Assembly: GCF_013166655.1 (NCBI RefSeq)
Contig: NZ_JABKCA010000028.1
Coordinates: 1 to 56,901, forward strand
Reading direction: 5' to 3'
Origin: Lentimicrobium sp. L6
GTDB taxonomy: Bacteria > Bacteroidota > Bacteroidia > Bacteroidales > UBA12170
DNA length: 56,901 bases
Positions 1-7,506 of the stretch are shown here, in pieces. The translations under genes were made by a program, and so were the position numbers. Under the pieces are notes generated by a model. That model made no database searches. It saw nothing but the letters and a program-made list of their open reading frames with translations, and had not been told where the DNA came from. Position 1 is the first letter of the stretch. Each line of letters opens with the position of its first letter.

Positions 1-849
1 ACCTGGAGTACTCATGATTTTCATGAAAGTCCCCATGGTGAGTTCTGGCCAATATAATGCAAAACGATATTTACCATGAAGCATAGTTACGGTGTTCCCT
101 TGTAGAATAATATCATAGGGCATGGCTGCGATATGTCTTTCACCAATGATAGGAAGAAAGCTGGGCTCACCTAATTCAACATTCAATAATCCGATGCCAA
201 ACACCGCTGTCTGTCTTCTCTCGTCAATTAATTGATAAACCAACTTGATATCATCTCCACTTTCAGAAATTTTATCCTGAATATATTTCAAACCCTCCTC
301 AAAACTGGCATATTCCTCTAACTCAACAGGATCATCAAAATAGGGCATCATCACCTTATAATGGTATTTTTCTAGATCATCAGCTGTTAATCCACCACCA
401 AACGGCTGAGCTTCTCCAAAGCCTTTTATAAGTTTTTTAGCATCTTGATCAATCTTTTTTAAAGCTGGTGCTTGTATCTTATAATCATCCCCAAAATAAG
501 CGTAGAACATATAATTAGGATGAAGCAAACTCAATTCCACACTATCGTTGACTTTGCGTAAAGCAACCTTCAATACCGATGCAAGAGCACCCCTATCTTC
601 AAAGTCTTCACATACTTTCTTTAAATCCTCACGGGTAAAGCATAGCACCAAAAGGTCGTCTCTATCGGCCACTTGATATTGTCCAATAACGTGGAAGCCT
701 TCGTTGCTGATTAGGTCTTGTATTTGCTCACTCAGACTACTGATGTCTCCTGGGATTTGAACACCTAAATAGGGAGCTAATTCTTCTTGTGCCCACGATG
801 ATAATCCTAAACTTATCATTAGAGCAATCATTAATAACTGTTTCTTCAT
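1..849 (-). CDS. secreted protein of unknown function, 3' end cut by window edge
   Basis: The minus-strand frame is open from an ATG at 849 to base 1, giving 283 codons with no stop, so the C-terminus lies outside the window. It starts MKKQLLMIALMISLGLSSWA followed by QEE, a typical Sec signal peptide with cleavage after residue 20, so the product is periplasmic or exported. The mature part is acidic with no cysteine cluster, no membrane segment and no motif I can name with confidence. Residues 30-110 loosely resemble a DUF302-type fold (an index/amphipathic pattern, then a strand ending HPNYMFYAYFG), which is only a guess. The next gene upstream on this strand is the peroxiredoxin, separated by a hairpin terminator, so the two are probably separate transcripts. 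Confidence 0.75.
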   Translation of the reverse strand, partial: MKKQLLMIALMISLGLSSWAQEELAPYLGVQIPGDISSLSEQIQDLISNEGFHVIGQYQVADRDDLLVLCFTREDLKKVCEDFEDRGALASVLKVALRKVNDSVELSLLHPNYMFYAYFGDDYKIQAPALKKIDQDAKKLIKGFGEAQPFGGGLTADDLEKYHYKVMMPYFDDPVELEEYASFEEGLKYIQDKISESGDDIKLVYQLIDERRQTAVFGIGLLNVELGEPSFLPIIGERHIAAMPYDIILQGNTVTMLHGKYRFALYWPELTMGTFMKIMSTPG

Positions 850-897
850 CTCATTGGTTTTATTTGTTACCATCAAATATAGGAAAAATACAGGCAC

Positions 898-928
898 AAA
901 AAAAGCCACCATAAGAGGTAGCTTTTTT
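898..928 (-). terminator. intrinsic terminator after the peroxiredoxin gene
   Basis: Inverted repeat AAAAAGCCACC / GGTAGCTTTTT with one internal mismatch, flanked by A-runs and T-runs on both sides, 19 bp past the peroxiredoxin stop. It would end peroxiredoxin transcripts on the minus strand. Confidence 0.7.
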
Positions 929-946
929 CAATTTTTTGGAGTTAAC

Positions 947-1582
947 TTATTTCTTAGCTAAATAATCAGCAACACCTTCGTGAGAAGCACTCATGGCTTC
1001 TTCTCCTGGCTTCCAGTTTGCAGGACAAACTTCACCATGCTTTTCGAAATACTGAAGTGCATCTACCATACGGATGGCTTCGTCGATGCTACGACCTAAT
1101 GGAAGATCGTTAACCACTTGGTGACGAACAACACCTTCTTTATCAATCAGGAATAATCCTCTGTATGCAACGGCAGCGCCTTCGAATACTTCAACATCAT
1201 TCTCTTCGTCATAATCATACTCACCAGCTAAAACACCGTAGTTTGTAGTAATAGTTTTAGAAAGGTCGGCTACCAATGGATATTTAACACCTTTGATACC
1301 ACCATCTTTTAATTCTGTATTTAACCATGCCCAATGTGTATGCTCAGAATCAACTGAACAACCTACTACAGCCACATTTCTTTTGTCAAACTCTTCCATT
1401 TTTTCTTGGAAGGCAAGAATTTCTGTTGGGCAAACGAAAGTAAAATCTAAAGGGTAGAAAAAGAATACTACATCTTTCTTACCAATATACTGCTTCAATG
1501 AGAAGTTTTCTACAAATTCGTTACCATTTACTACAGCCATAGCTGAAAATTCAGGAGCTTTTTTACCTACTAATACTGACAT
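947..1582 (-). CDS. typical 2-Cys peroxiredoxin (Prx1/AhpC family)
   Basis: This cytoplasmic thiol peroxidase reduces H2O2 and organic hydroperoxides. The peroxidatic cysteine is C51 in the signature FTFVCPTE, and the resolving cysteine is C186 in GEVCPANWKPG, so both halves of the 2-Cys cycle are present. The 211-aa length and extended C-terminal tail fit the Prx1-like branch and not the shorter enterobacterial AhpC. The tail ends DYLAKK, without the C-terminal YF of hyperoxidation-sensitive enzymes, which suggests a robust form (inference). No ahpF or thioredoxin reductase gene is nearby, so the electron donor is not shown here. It looks monocistronic: it has its own TAnnTTTG promoter upstream and a terminator downstream. 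Confidence 0.96.
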   Translation of the reverse strand: MSVLVGKKAPEFSAMAVVNGNEFVENFSLKQYIGKKDVVFFFYPLDFTFVCPTEILAFQEKMEEFDKRNVAVVGCSVDSEHTHWAWLNTELKDGGIKGVKYPLVADLSKTITTNYGVLAGEYDYDEENDVEVFEGAAVAYRGLFLIDKEGVVRHQVVNDLPLGRSIDEAIRMVDALQYFEKHGEVCPANWKPGEEAMSASHEGVADYLAKK

Positions 1583-1617
1583 ATTTTTATTTTAAAGGGT
1601 TAATCTTTATTTGAGTG

Positions 1618-1625
1618 CAAAGATA
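1618..1625 (-). promoter_or_regulatory. Bacteroidota -7 promoter box for the peroxiredoxin
   Basis: The minus strand reads TATCTTTG, an exact match to the Bacteroidota -7 consensus TAnnTTTG, about 36 nt before the start codon. I see no clear -33 TTTG at the usual 19-21 nt. Confidence 0.55.
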
Positions 1626-1819
1626 ATCATTTTCTCTTATTTAGAATTGATTTAAGTTAAATTAAGAATTAGAATACTTAATTGGTATAGATTTTCGCTC
1701 CAAATTCTTTTCAGGAGAGCACAAATATCATTTGGTCTTTATCAAATAGATATTTGTCCTTCTTATTTCTTGATTTATCATATATATTTATCATAAAAAA
1801 TGCATGTAAAATACTTCTT

Positions 1820-2662
1820 ATGAATTATAGAATAATAAAAAGGCAACAGATTTTAGCTTTTTTACTTATTTCCTGTCTAATTATTTCCTGTACAAAGAAG
1901 GAGGATACAGTAATAGAAACAATAGATTATAAATCTATAGAATTTGTACAAGTTTCTGGAGGAAGTTTTCAAATGGGAGATGCACAAGGGGAAGCAAACA
2001 CAAAACCAGTGCATCAAGTCAGCCTAAATAGTTTTCAAATATCGAAACAAGAGATCACTAATTATCAATATTGTCAGTTTCTAAACGATATAGGATGTGG
2101 TGAGAATGGTGTTTTTGAAGGTGTCACCTATCTGGAAATTGAAAATTCTTTTGTACAGATTAATTATAGCAATGGAAGTTTCAGCCCAGAGTCAGGGAAG
2201 CATAACCATCCTGTAATTATTGTAACATGGGTTGGAGCAAAAGCTTTTGCAAATTGGCTAGGAGGACGTCTAGCAAGCGAAGCGGAATGGGAGTTTGCAG
2301 CCAGAGGAGGAATTAATAGTCAGAACTATATATACAGCGGAAGTAACGATCCTAATGAAGTAGCTTGGTATTTTATAGATTACGGAAATGGCTCACAAGA
2401 AGTAGGCACCAAAAAACCAAATGAATTAGGTCTTTTTGATATGAGTGGAAATGTGATGGAGTGGTGTAATGATTGGTATGAATATAATTATTATGGTCTA
2501 AGTCCTGAAAATAATCCTCAGGGACCATTAACCGGTGTCAGTCGTGTTGTTAGAGGTGGCTCTTGGTATAATCCAGTTGTTTGTAGTGGCATTTCTTTTC
2601 GTTACCCAGGAGCAGATCCAAATGCAGCAAGCTCTTATATTGGTTTTCGTGTTGTCAAATAA
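1820..2662 (+). CDS. FGE-sulfatase-fold (SUMF1-like) lipoprotein, probably not catalytic
   Basis: The start at ATG 1820 is preferred over an upstream TTG because it begins a lipoprotein signal: MNYRIIKRQQILAFLLISC then LIISC, with lipidated Cys24 followed by TKKED, an acidic/basic patch like the Bacteroidota lipoprotein export signal. Residues 40-280 show the formylglycine-generating-enzyme fold: VSGGSFQMGD, NHPVIIVTW, RLASEAEWEFAARGG, GLFDMSGNVMEWCNDW, RVVRGGSW and a final GFRVV. In true FGE two copper-binding cysteines sit in the segment after GGSW (C-x4-C). Here the first is Asn (GGSWYNPVVC), leaving only one, so sulfatase activation is unlikely. Many Bacteroidota lipoproteins use this fold as a scaffold (GldJ/GldK are known examples), but this one is short and stands alone. 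It faces the MORN-repeat gene. Confidence 0.85.
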   Translation: MNYRIIKRQQILAFLLISCLIISCTKKEDTVIETIDYKSIEFVQVSGGSFQMGDAQGEANTKPVHQVSLNSFQISKQEITNYQYCQFLNDIGCGENGVFEGVTYLEIENSFVQINYSNGSFSPESGKHNHPVIIVTWVGAKAFANWLGGRLASEAEWEFAARGGINSQNYIYSGSNDPNEVAWYFIDYGNGSQEVGTKKPNELGLFDMSGNVMEWCNDWYEYNYYGLSPENNPQGPLTGVSRVVRGGSWYNPVVCSGISFRYPGADPNAASSYIGFRVVK

Positions 2663-2663
2663 A

Positions 2664-2690
2664 AAAAGCGCCAATAAATATTAGCGCTTA
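2664..2690 (-). terminator. terminator between convergent genes, stronger for the minus strand
   Basis: Arms AAGCGC (2666-2671) and GCGCTT (2684-2689) enclose a 12-nt loop. On the minus strand the stem is followed by seven Ts, so it mainly ends transcripts of the two small secreted-protein genes; it may also serve the plus-strand lipoprotein gene. Confidence 0.65.
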
Positions 2691-2712
2691 GTCAATCATT
2701 ATAAAATCTCTT

Positions 2713-3171
2713 CTAGAATTCTTTTTCCATGGTTAATTGCCCAGTTTCATCCCACTGTAGCCATTTACCTACTTTTTTACCTTTATCATAATGCATTTCA
2801 AAAAGTTTTACTCCTTTTGATGACCAAATAAACCAAGCGCCATCTTTTTTGTTTTTGGTATAGGATGCTTCAGCGGTTTTATTTCCTTCTTCATCCCAAT
2901 TCATCCAAATACCTTCTTTGGCTCCTTTTTTCCAGACTCGCTCTGCTTTCTTTTGCCCATTTTCATGAAAAAAGAATTCAGTGCCATCTTTTAATCCTTT
3001 AGCGTAATTGGTTTCAATTTCTTTTATTTCTGTGTCCACAAAAAAAGTTACATCTACTCCAGTGAAAAGCTTTCCATCTTTATAGGCCTTCCCTTCTTGT
3101 AGCTGCAACTCTTGAGCACTTAGGGCTGTTATAATCAGGCTAAGTGCTAAAAGTAATATGCTTTTCTTCAT
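2713..3171 (-). CDS. secreted MORN-variant (YwqK-type) repeat protein
   Basis: The protein has 152 aa with signal peptide MKKSILLLALSLIITALSA (residues 1-19) then QELQLQ. The mature part consists of about four MORN_2/YwqK repeats of 22-24 residues, seen as G-x-KDG-x-x-x-x-x-x-x-NG-Q-K-K-A-E: 'GLKDGTEFFFHENGQKKAE', 'GAKEGIWMNWDEEGNKTAE', 'NKKDGAWFIWSSKGVKLFE' and 'GKKVGKWLQWDETGQLTME'. Such repeats form a flat beta meander and are often labelled YwqK-family antitoxin, although no toxin is present here. It lies 12 bp behind the next gene on the same strand, so the two are probably co-transcribed. Function is unknown; an exported scaffold or binding role is the most that can be said. Confidence 0.85.
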   Translation of the reverse strand: MKKSILLLALSLIITALSAQELQLQEGKAYKDGKLFTGVDVTFFVDTEIKEIETNYAKGLKDGTEFFFHENGQKKAERVWKKGAKEGIWMNWDEEGNKTAEASYTKNKKDGAWFIWSSKGVKLFEMHYDKGKKVGKWLQWDETGQLTMEKEF

Positions 3172-3183
3172 TTATAGTATTTT

Positions 3184-3528
3184 CTACTCAGATTTGAGTG
3201 TCAGCTCTAAAGTTTTGTTACTAGATTTAGTTTCTATGTTTTCCACTTTTACTTCTTTATAAGAAATATAAGATAGCTTTAAGTCATAATCGCCAGCTTC
3301 AATACCTTCAAACCTGAATTTTCCGTCTAAGTCGGTTAATGTCTTGTAATCTGTACCTTCAATACTAACCATAACTCCTGCAAGAGTTTCGTCGGTGTCT
3401 ACATCAGCTATTACACCATTAATACTCATGGTTGCCACTGGAGGAACTGTTACTTTTTCTACTACTGATGCTTGAACAAAAATAGTTAAAACTAAACTTA
3501 GAACGATTAAAAATATACCTTTTTTCAT
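3184..3528 (-). CDS. small secreted carboxypeptidase-regulatory-like domain protein
   Basis: This 114-aa protein has signal peptide MKKGIFLIVLSLVLTIFVQA and one CarboxypepD_reg-like beta-sandwich (residues 35-112). The diagnostic strands are INGVIADVDTDETLAGVMVSIEGT, where V-x-D-x-x-T-x-x-x-L-x-G-x-x-V is the family pattern, then TDLDGKFRFEGIEAGDYDLKLSYISY. The domain usually sits at the N-terminus of TonB-dependent receptors, but here it stands alone without plug or barrel. It is the first gene of a two-gene unit with the MORN-repeat protein. A periplasmic or surface binding module is likely; the ligand is unknown. Confidence 0.85.
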   Translation of the reverse strand: MKKGIFLIVLSLVLTIFVQASVVEKVTVPPVATMSINGVIADVDTDETLAGVMVSIEGTDYKTLTDLDGKFRFEGIEAGDYDLKLSYISYKEVKVENIETKSSNKTLELTLKSE

Positions 3529-4141
3529 GATTTGTCTTATTTAAATTGATGAAGCAAAGATATAGGCACAATCGCATGGAATCAAACTTTTGGCTTTAAG
3601 GCTAATTTACCATATTGTTAAGACAATGTTAGGAGAGATAATCGCGTATTTACATTAAATTAATATAGGTTTCAGATATCCATTGCAAATATATATAATC
3701 TTAGAAAACATAATAATATCAGTATTTTAAGCACAGGGTAAACGCATACTTTGTTAAAAAGCTATATTTAGAAGAAAATAGTTTAATCTATAGGTATAAT
3801 GCTAGCGCGGAAATGTTTTACGTGCGAAAATATTAACATTAAGGAATGTATTTAAGTCACACGGATTGCAAATCCGCGTTAGCTTTATTAAAAATAATTA
3901 GAAAATTAAAAGTACGCGTTTGCCCTGATTTTAAGCATGACAAACCTCCTGATTTCGGCTTTTTATTGTTCATATTTGAACAACAGGTGTAACCTCATGA
4001 AACACTATTCGTCATAATGATGACATAAAAGCCGCTAATAGTGGTAAAATAAGGCTTTGGCATGTTTTTAGATGCTAAAAAACATTAAATATAGAATTAA
4101 TGACTATTAGTTTATTACTTTTATTGTGAATTTAAACTCTA
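3529..4141. other. 613-bp intergenic region without a gene
   Basis: No convincing coding frame is seen on either strand. The region is occupied mainly by a 208-bp inverted-repeat element (3727-3934), followed by the AT-rich leader of the tolC-like gene. Confidence 0.7.
3727..3934. repeat. MITE/REP-like element with 26-bp imperfect terminal inverted repeats
   Basis: Left end 3727-3753 (CAGGGTAAACGCATACTTT within it) pairs with right end 3908-3934 (AAAGTACGCGTTTGCCCTG within it); the two match at most of 26 positions after reverse complementing. A second nested inverted repeat GCTAGCGCGGA (3801-3811) / TCCGCGTTAGC (3873-3883) differs at one position. Inside the right inner arm is a tight hairpin CGGATT-GCA-AATCCG. 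No transposase frame is present, so this looks like a non-autonomous mobile element or its remnant. Confidence 0.6.
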
Positions 4142-5542
4142 ATGATGATGATAAAGAGACTATTTCCCCAAATAATTGCGATTACATTTTCTTTTTTGGT
4201 TTTAGGTTTAGGTACAGTTTTAGCCCAAAAAACATGGACACTAGAAGAATGTATCTTATACGCCCTTGAAAATAACATTCAAATTAAACAAAGCAGACTA
4301 CAAACTCAAACTGCAGAAATTAATCTTTTGCAAAGTAAGTTGGATTTTGCTCCTTCAGTAAATGCCAATGCTTCTTTAGGAAATAATTGGGGAAGAAACC
4401 AAGGTCAATCAGGACTTTATATCGATAGGTCTACCTTATCAAATTCTTTTGGATTAAACGGTAGTTTGGAATTATTTGGTGGAATGAAAAAGTGGAATAC
4501 GCTTCAAAAAAGCGAATTGGACTTAAAAGCCAGTAATTATGTGTCTGAGGAGATGGAAAATGATATTTCCTTGGGTTTAACAGGAGCTTATTTGAATATC
4601 ATTTACAGTCATGAATTGTTGAATGTTGCGGAACAACAAGTTGAAGTAACACGTCAACAAATCGAAAGAACCAATAATTTGGTTGAGGCAGGGACACTAC
4701 CTCGCGGAGATTTATTAGAAATTCAAGCTCAAGGTGCTCAAGAGGAAACCAATTTGATTACTGCTCAAAATAACCTTTCTTTAGCCTATTTAGATTTAAA
4801 ACAGTTCCTTGATTTACCATCTGAAACAGATTTAGAAATAGATTTCCCGAAAATAGAATTGTCTCAAGAATTACAAATTATTCCTTCCGACCAAATTTAT
4901 GCCAATGCTGTGGATATTATGCCAGAAATTAAAGGGGGGGAAGTGAACCTTCAAAGTGCCGAAAGGTCTGTGAAAATTGCTCAAGGCTCTCTATATCCTA
5001 GTCTCTCCTTGAATGGAGGAATTAGCACTAATTATTATAGTTCTGCCCAGAAACTTGCTTACGATGATGCTGGAAATCCCGTTTTGGATAGTAATTTAGA
5101 TCCCGTTTGGGAAGATATCCCTTATTCAGATCAGTTAGATTTAAATACTGGAGAATATCTGACACTAAATCTAAATATTCCTATTTTTAATGGATACGCT
5201 GTTAAATCTAATGTGAAACGTGCTAAAGTTCAAACAGTAGACCAAAGCTTCAGATTACAATTAAGAAAGAATGAACTTCGCAAAAATATAGAGCAAAAAT
5301 ACCACGATGCTATTGCTGCTTACAAGACTTATAATGCCAGTAAATTCTCTGTGGAATCTCTATCAGAAGCATTTAATTATACCGAAGAAAAATTCAATGT
5401 GGGGATGGTAAATTCTGTGGATTATAGCTTAGCTAAGATTAAATTGACTCAAGCTCAATCTCAGTATTTACAAGCCAAATACGATTATATTTTCAAAACC
5501 AAGATATTAGATTTTTACATGGGAATTCCATTGACCTTGTAA
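4142..5542 (+). CDS. TolC-family outer-membrane efflux channel
   Basis: The protein has 466 aa with an N-terminal signal peptide ending at VLAQ (residue 29). The mature sequence starts WTLEECILYALENN, the standard first helix of the outer-membrane efflux protein family, and has the two-fold internal repeat of long amphipathic helices (residues about 35-225 and 250-460). Typical pieces are RTNNLVEAGTLPRGDLLEIQAQ near 180-200 and FNVGMVNSVDYSLAKIKLTQAQSQYLQAKYDYIFK near the end. It forms the trimeric outer-membrane duct of a tripartite exporter. The periplasmic adaptor gene follows 30 bp downstream and is surely its partner. No inner-membrane transporter follows in the window. Confidence 0.94.
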   Translation: MMMIKRLFPQIIAITFSFLVLGLGTVLAQKTWTLEECILYALENNIQIKQSRLQTQTAEINLLQSKLDFAPSVNANASLGNNWGRNQGQSGLYIDRSTLSNSFGLNGSLELFGGMKKWNTLQKSELDLKASNYVSEEMENDISLGLTGAYLNIIYSHELLNVAEQQVEVTRQQIERTNNLVEAGTLPRGDLLEIQAQGAQEETNLITAQNNLSLAYLDLKQFLDLPSETDLEIDFPKIELSQELQIIPSDQIYANAVDIMPEIKGGEVNLQSAERSVKIAQGSLYPSLSLNGGISTNYYSSAQKLAYDDAGNPVLDSNLDPVWEDIPYSDQLDLNTGEYLTLNLNIPIFNGYAVKSNVKRAKVQTVDQSFRLQLRKNELRKNIEQKYHDAIAAYKTYNASKFSVESLSEAFNYTEEKFNVGMVNSVDYSLAKIKLTQAQSQYLQAKYDYIFKTKILDFYMGIPLTL

Positions 5543-5572
5543 TTCACATTTAACATTTGTAAAACCGAAATT

Positions 5573-6931
5573 ATGAAAAAGAATAAATGGATGATTATCC
5601 TTGCCGCTGTTGTTGTTATTGCCATTATTGTATTGGTAGTATTGAAGAAACAAGGTGTTTTGGGTAAAGAAAACAATACCAAAGTAAGTGTGGAACAAGT
5701 GGAGATGAAAACCATCATCGAAACAGTTACTGCCAATGGTAAAATCCAACCAGAAAAAGATATTAAAGTGAGTCCATTTATTGGTGGCGAAGTTATTGAG
5801 CTAACTGTTGTAGAAGGAGATCAAGTAGAGAAAGGACAGCTGCTGGCCAAAATTGATCCAGAGCAATATCGTACTGCTTTTGACCGCTCCGAGGCTTCTT
5901 TAAATTCCCAAAAGGCTTCTGTAGCCAATGCAAAAGCAGGTTTAGCTCAGGCCAAATCAGAATTTTTACAAAACCGTTTAGATTTTGAAAGAAATCAAAA
6001 ACTATGGGAAAAGCAAGTCATTAGTGATTCGGATTTTGAAAAAGTTGAAGCCACTTACGAAGTAAGTAAAAGCCGAGTGGATGCCGCTGAAGAAACATTA
6101 AAGTCTGCACAGTTTCAAGTAAAAAGTAGCGAGGCCAGCTTACGAGAAGCCAGAGAAAATCTCACCCGTACTGCCGTTTTTGCTCCTCAAGATGGAACGG
6201 TTTCTTTATTAAGTGTTGAAAAAGGAGAACGAGTACAAGGTGCTTCTCAGTTTTCGGCTGGTACTGAGCTTATGCGAATTGCCAACCTTAATAATATGGA
6301 AGTACACGTAGAAGTGAACGAGAACGATATTGTAAGGGTTTCTATTGGTGATACTACATTAATAGAGGTTGATGCCTACTTGAAAGACAAATTTAAAGGA
6401 GTGGTTACTGAGATTGCAACCTCGGCCAATACTCTTGGTACTAGTGCTGATCAGGTAACTAACTTCGATGTAAAAATCAGAATGTTAAGTGAGTCATATA
6501 TGCATTTATCAGAAGGGAAACCTGCAGGTTTCAGTCCATTCCGTCCAGGCATGTCTGCATCAGTAGATATTCAAACAGAGGTTCGTCAAATGATTCCTGC
6601 TGTTGAAATAGCGGCTGTTACCACTCGTGACGATACCACAGGAAGAAAGAAATCATCCTACGAATTGCGAGAAGAGGAAAAAGAGAAAAAAGATGCAAAA
6701 GAAGACGAGAAAGAAATTAAAGAATATGTGTTTATGCATGTTGATGGAGAAGCTGTCATGCGTGAAGTAAAAACAGGTATTCAGGATAATAAGTATATCG
6801 AGATCGTCTCTGGTTTAGAAGAAGGTGATGAAGTGATTACTGGCCCTTATTCAGCGGTTTCTAAGGATTTAAAGAACCACGACAAGGTAGAGAAGACCGA
6901 TAAGGATAAACTCTTCGATAAAAAGAAATAG
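5573..6931 (+). CDS. periplasmic adaptor (HlyD/MacA-type membrane-fusion protein)
   Basis: The protein has 452 aa, anchored by one N-terminal membrane helix (residues 6-26). It then shows the classic adaptor plan: a lipoyl/barrel-sandwich half (GKIQPEKDIKVSPFIGGEVIEL...VEGDQVEKGQLLAKIDP, about 55-100), an alpha hairpin rich in Ala/Glu (about 100-200), the second lipoyl half (TAVFAPQDGTVSLLSVEKGERV), and the beta-barrel and membrane-proximal domains. Residues 360-395 contain a charged KEKKDAKEDEKE insertion, and the tail is Lys/Asp rich. The sequence is closest to MacA-like adaptors, which normally work with an ABC permease MacB, but no macB follows: the next feature is a terminator and an opposite-strand receptor. 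It is in an operon with the TolC gene. Confidence 0.93.
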   Translation: MKKNKWMIILAAVVVIAIIVLVVLKKQGVLGKENNTKVSVEQVEMKTIIETVTANGKIQPEKDIKVSPFIGGEVIELTVVEGDQVEKGQLLAKIDPEQYRTAFDRSEASLNSQKASVANAKAGLAQAKSEFLQNRLDFERNQKLWEKQVISDSDFEKVEATYEVSKSRVDAAEETLKSAQFQVKSSEASLREARENLTRTAVFAPQDGTVSLLSVEKGERVQGASQFSAGTELMRIANLNNMEVHVEVNENDIVRVSIGDTTLIEVDAYLKDKFKGVVTEIATSANTLGTSADQVTNFDVKIRMLSESYMHLSEGKPAGFSPFRPGMSASVDIQTEVRQMIPAVEIAAVTTRDDTTGRKKSSYELREEEKEKKDAKEDEKEIKEYVFMHVDGEAVMREVKTGIQDNKYIEIVSGLEEGDEVITGPYSAVSKDLKNHDKVEKTDKDKLFDKKK

Positions 6932-6953
6932 TTGATTCTTAAACGACAATATG

Positions 6954-6982
6954 AAGAGCTGCATGATGTAGCTCTTTTTTTT
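6954..6982 (+). terminator. intrinsic terminator ending the tolC-adaptor operon
   Basis: Stem AAGAGCT / AGCTCTT with a short internal CATGATG segment, followed directly by eight Ts. It starts 22 bp after the adaptor stop codon and shows that the efflux operon ends here without a permease gene. Confidence 0.85.
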
Positions 6983-7451
6983 ATGTTTGTATTTACAGTA
7001 GGAATGTGTATTTCCTTTTTCAGGCGATTTACTTTGTATAGAATTTTTATAACATATACTCTACGAGCAATTTAAAACACTTTTGTATGTCTTTATACAG
7101 AACTTATTGGGTAATGCTTTTGTGCAATACTAACCTATTTCGATAATTAGCCCCTCTATTTCCCAAAATTTCATTGTTTATCCCGATAGCTCTTCATAAA
7201 TTTGGGTCATTTATGAGCTAATTATCTGAAACTGTGGTATAATTTGATATTGAACTGAGATTACTCGGTTTGCACCCCAAATATTACCGTGTAGCGGTTA
7301 AGATTTTATATAAAACCTTAGCTATACTGTTTTTCTTCCCCGTAGGGGATTTGTTTTAATTCAGTCCTAGAATTTAGTGTATATCTAGCAAAGTATATTA
7401 TCAAGCCTTTTATCTCTTTGAATCACCTTGAATTATCTATTTTCTGAAACA
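6983..7451. other. non-coding gap with one AT-rich palindrome
   Basis: No gene seen. The notable structure is a near-perfect palindrome at 7297-7322 centred on TTTTATATAAAA (7304-7315) and extended by TAAG/CTTA arms after one mismatch. A smaller TCCCC-GTA-GGGGA hairpin lies near 7338-7350. Neither is followed by a T-run, so they are not clear terminators. Confidence 0.5.
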
Positions 7452-7481
7452 AAAAAAACCACGAATAAAACCCGTGGTTTT
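7452..7481 (-). terminator. intrinsic terminator of the TonB-dependent receptor gene
   Basis: On the minus strand the stem AAACCACG / CGTGGTTT with a 9-nt loop is followed by eight Ts. It lies 26 bp past the receptor stop codon. Confidence 0.85.
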
Positions 7482-7506
7482 CAAGCATATTATATTCTCA
7501 TCTTCT

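Noticed and set aside
1820-2662. Active sulfatase-activating enzyme (FGE)
   Set aside because: One of the two copper-binding cysteines is missing and the protein is exported as a lipoprotein.
2713-3171. Antitoxin of a toxin-antitoxin pair, as the YwqK label suggests
   Set aside because: The protein is secreted, and its neighbour is a carboxypeptidase-regulatory-like domain, not a toxin.
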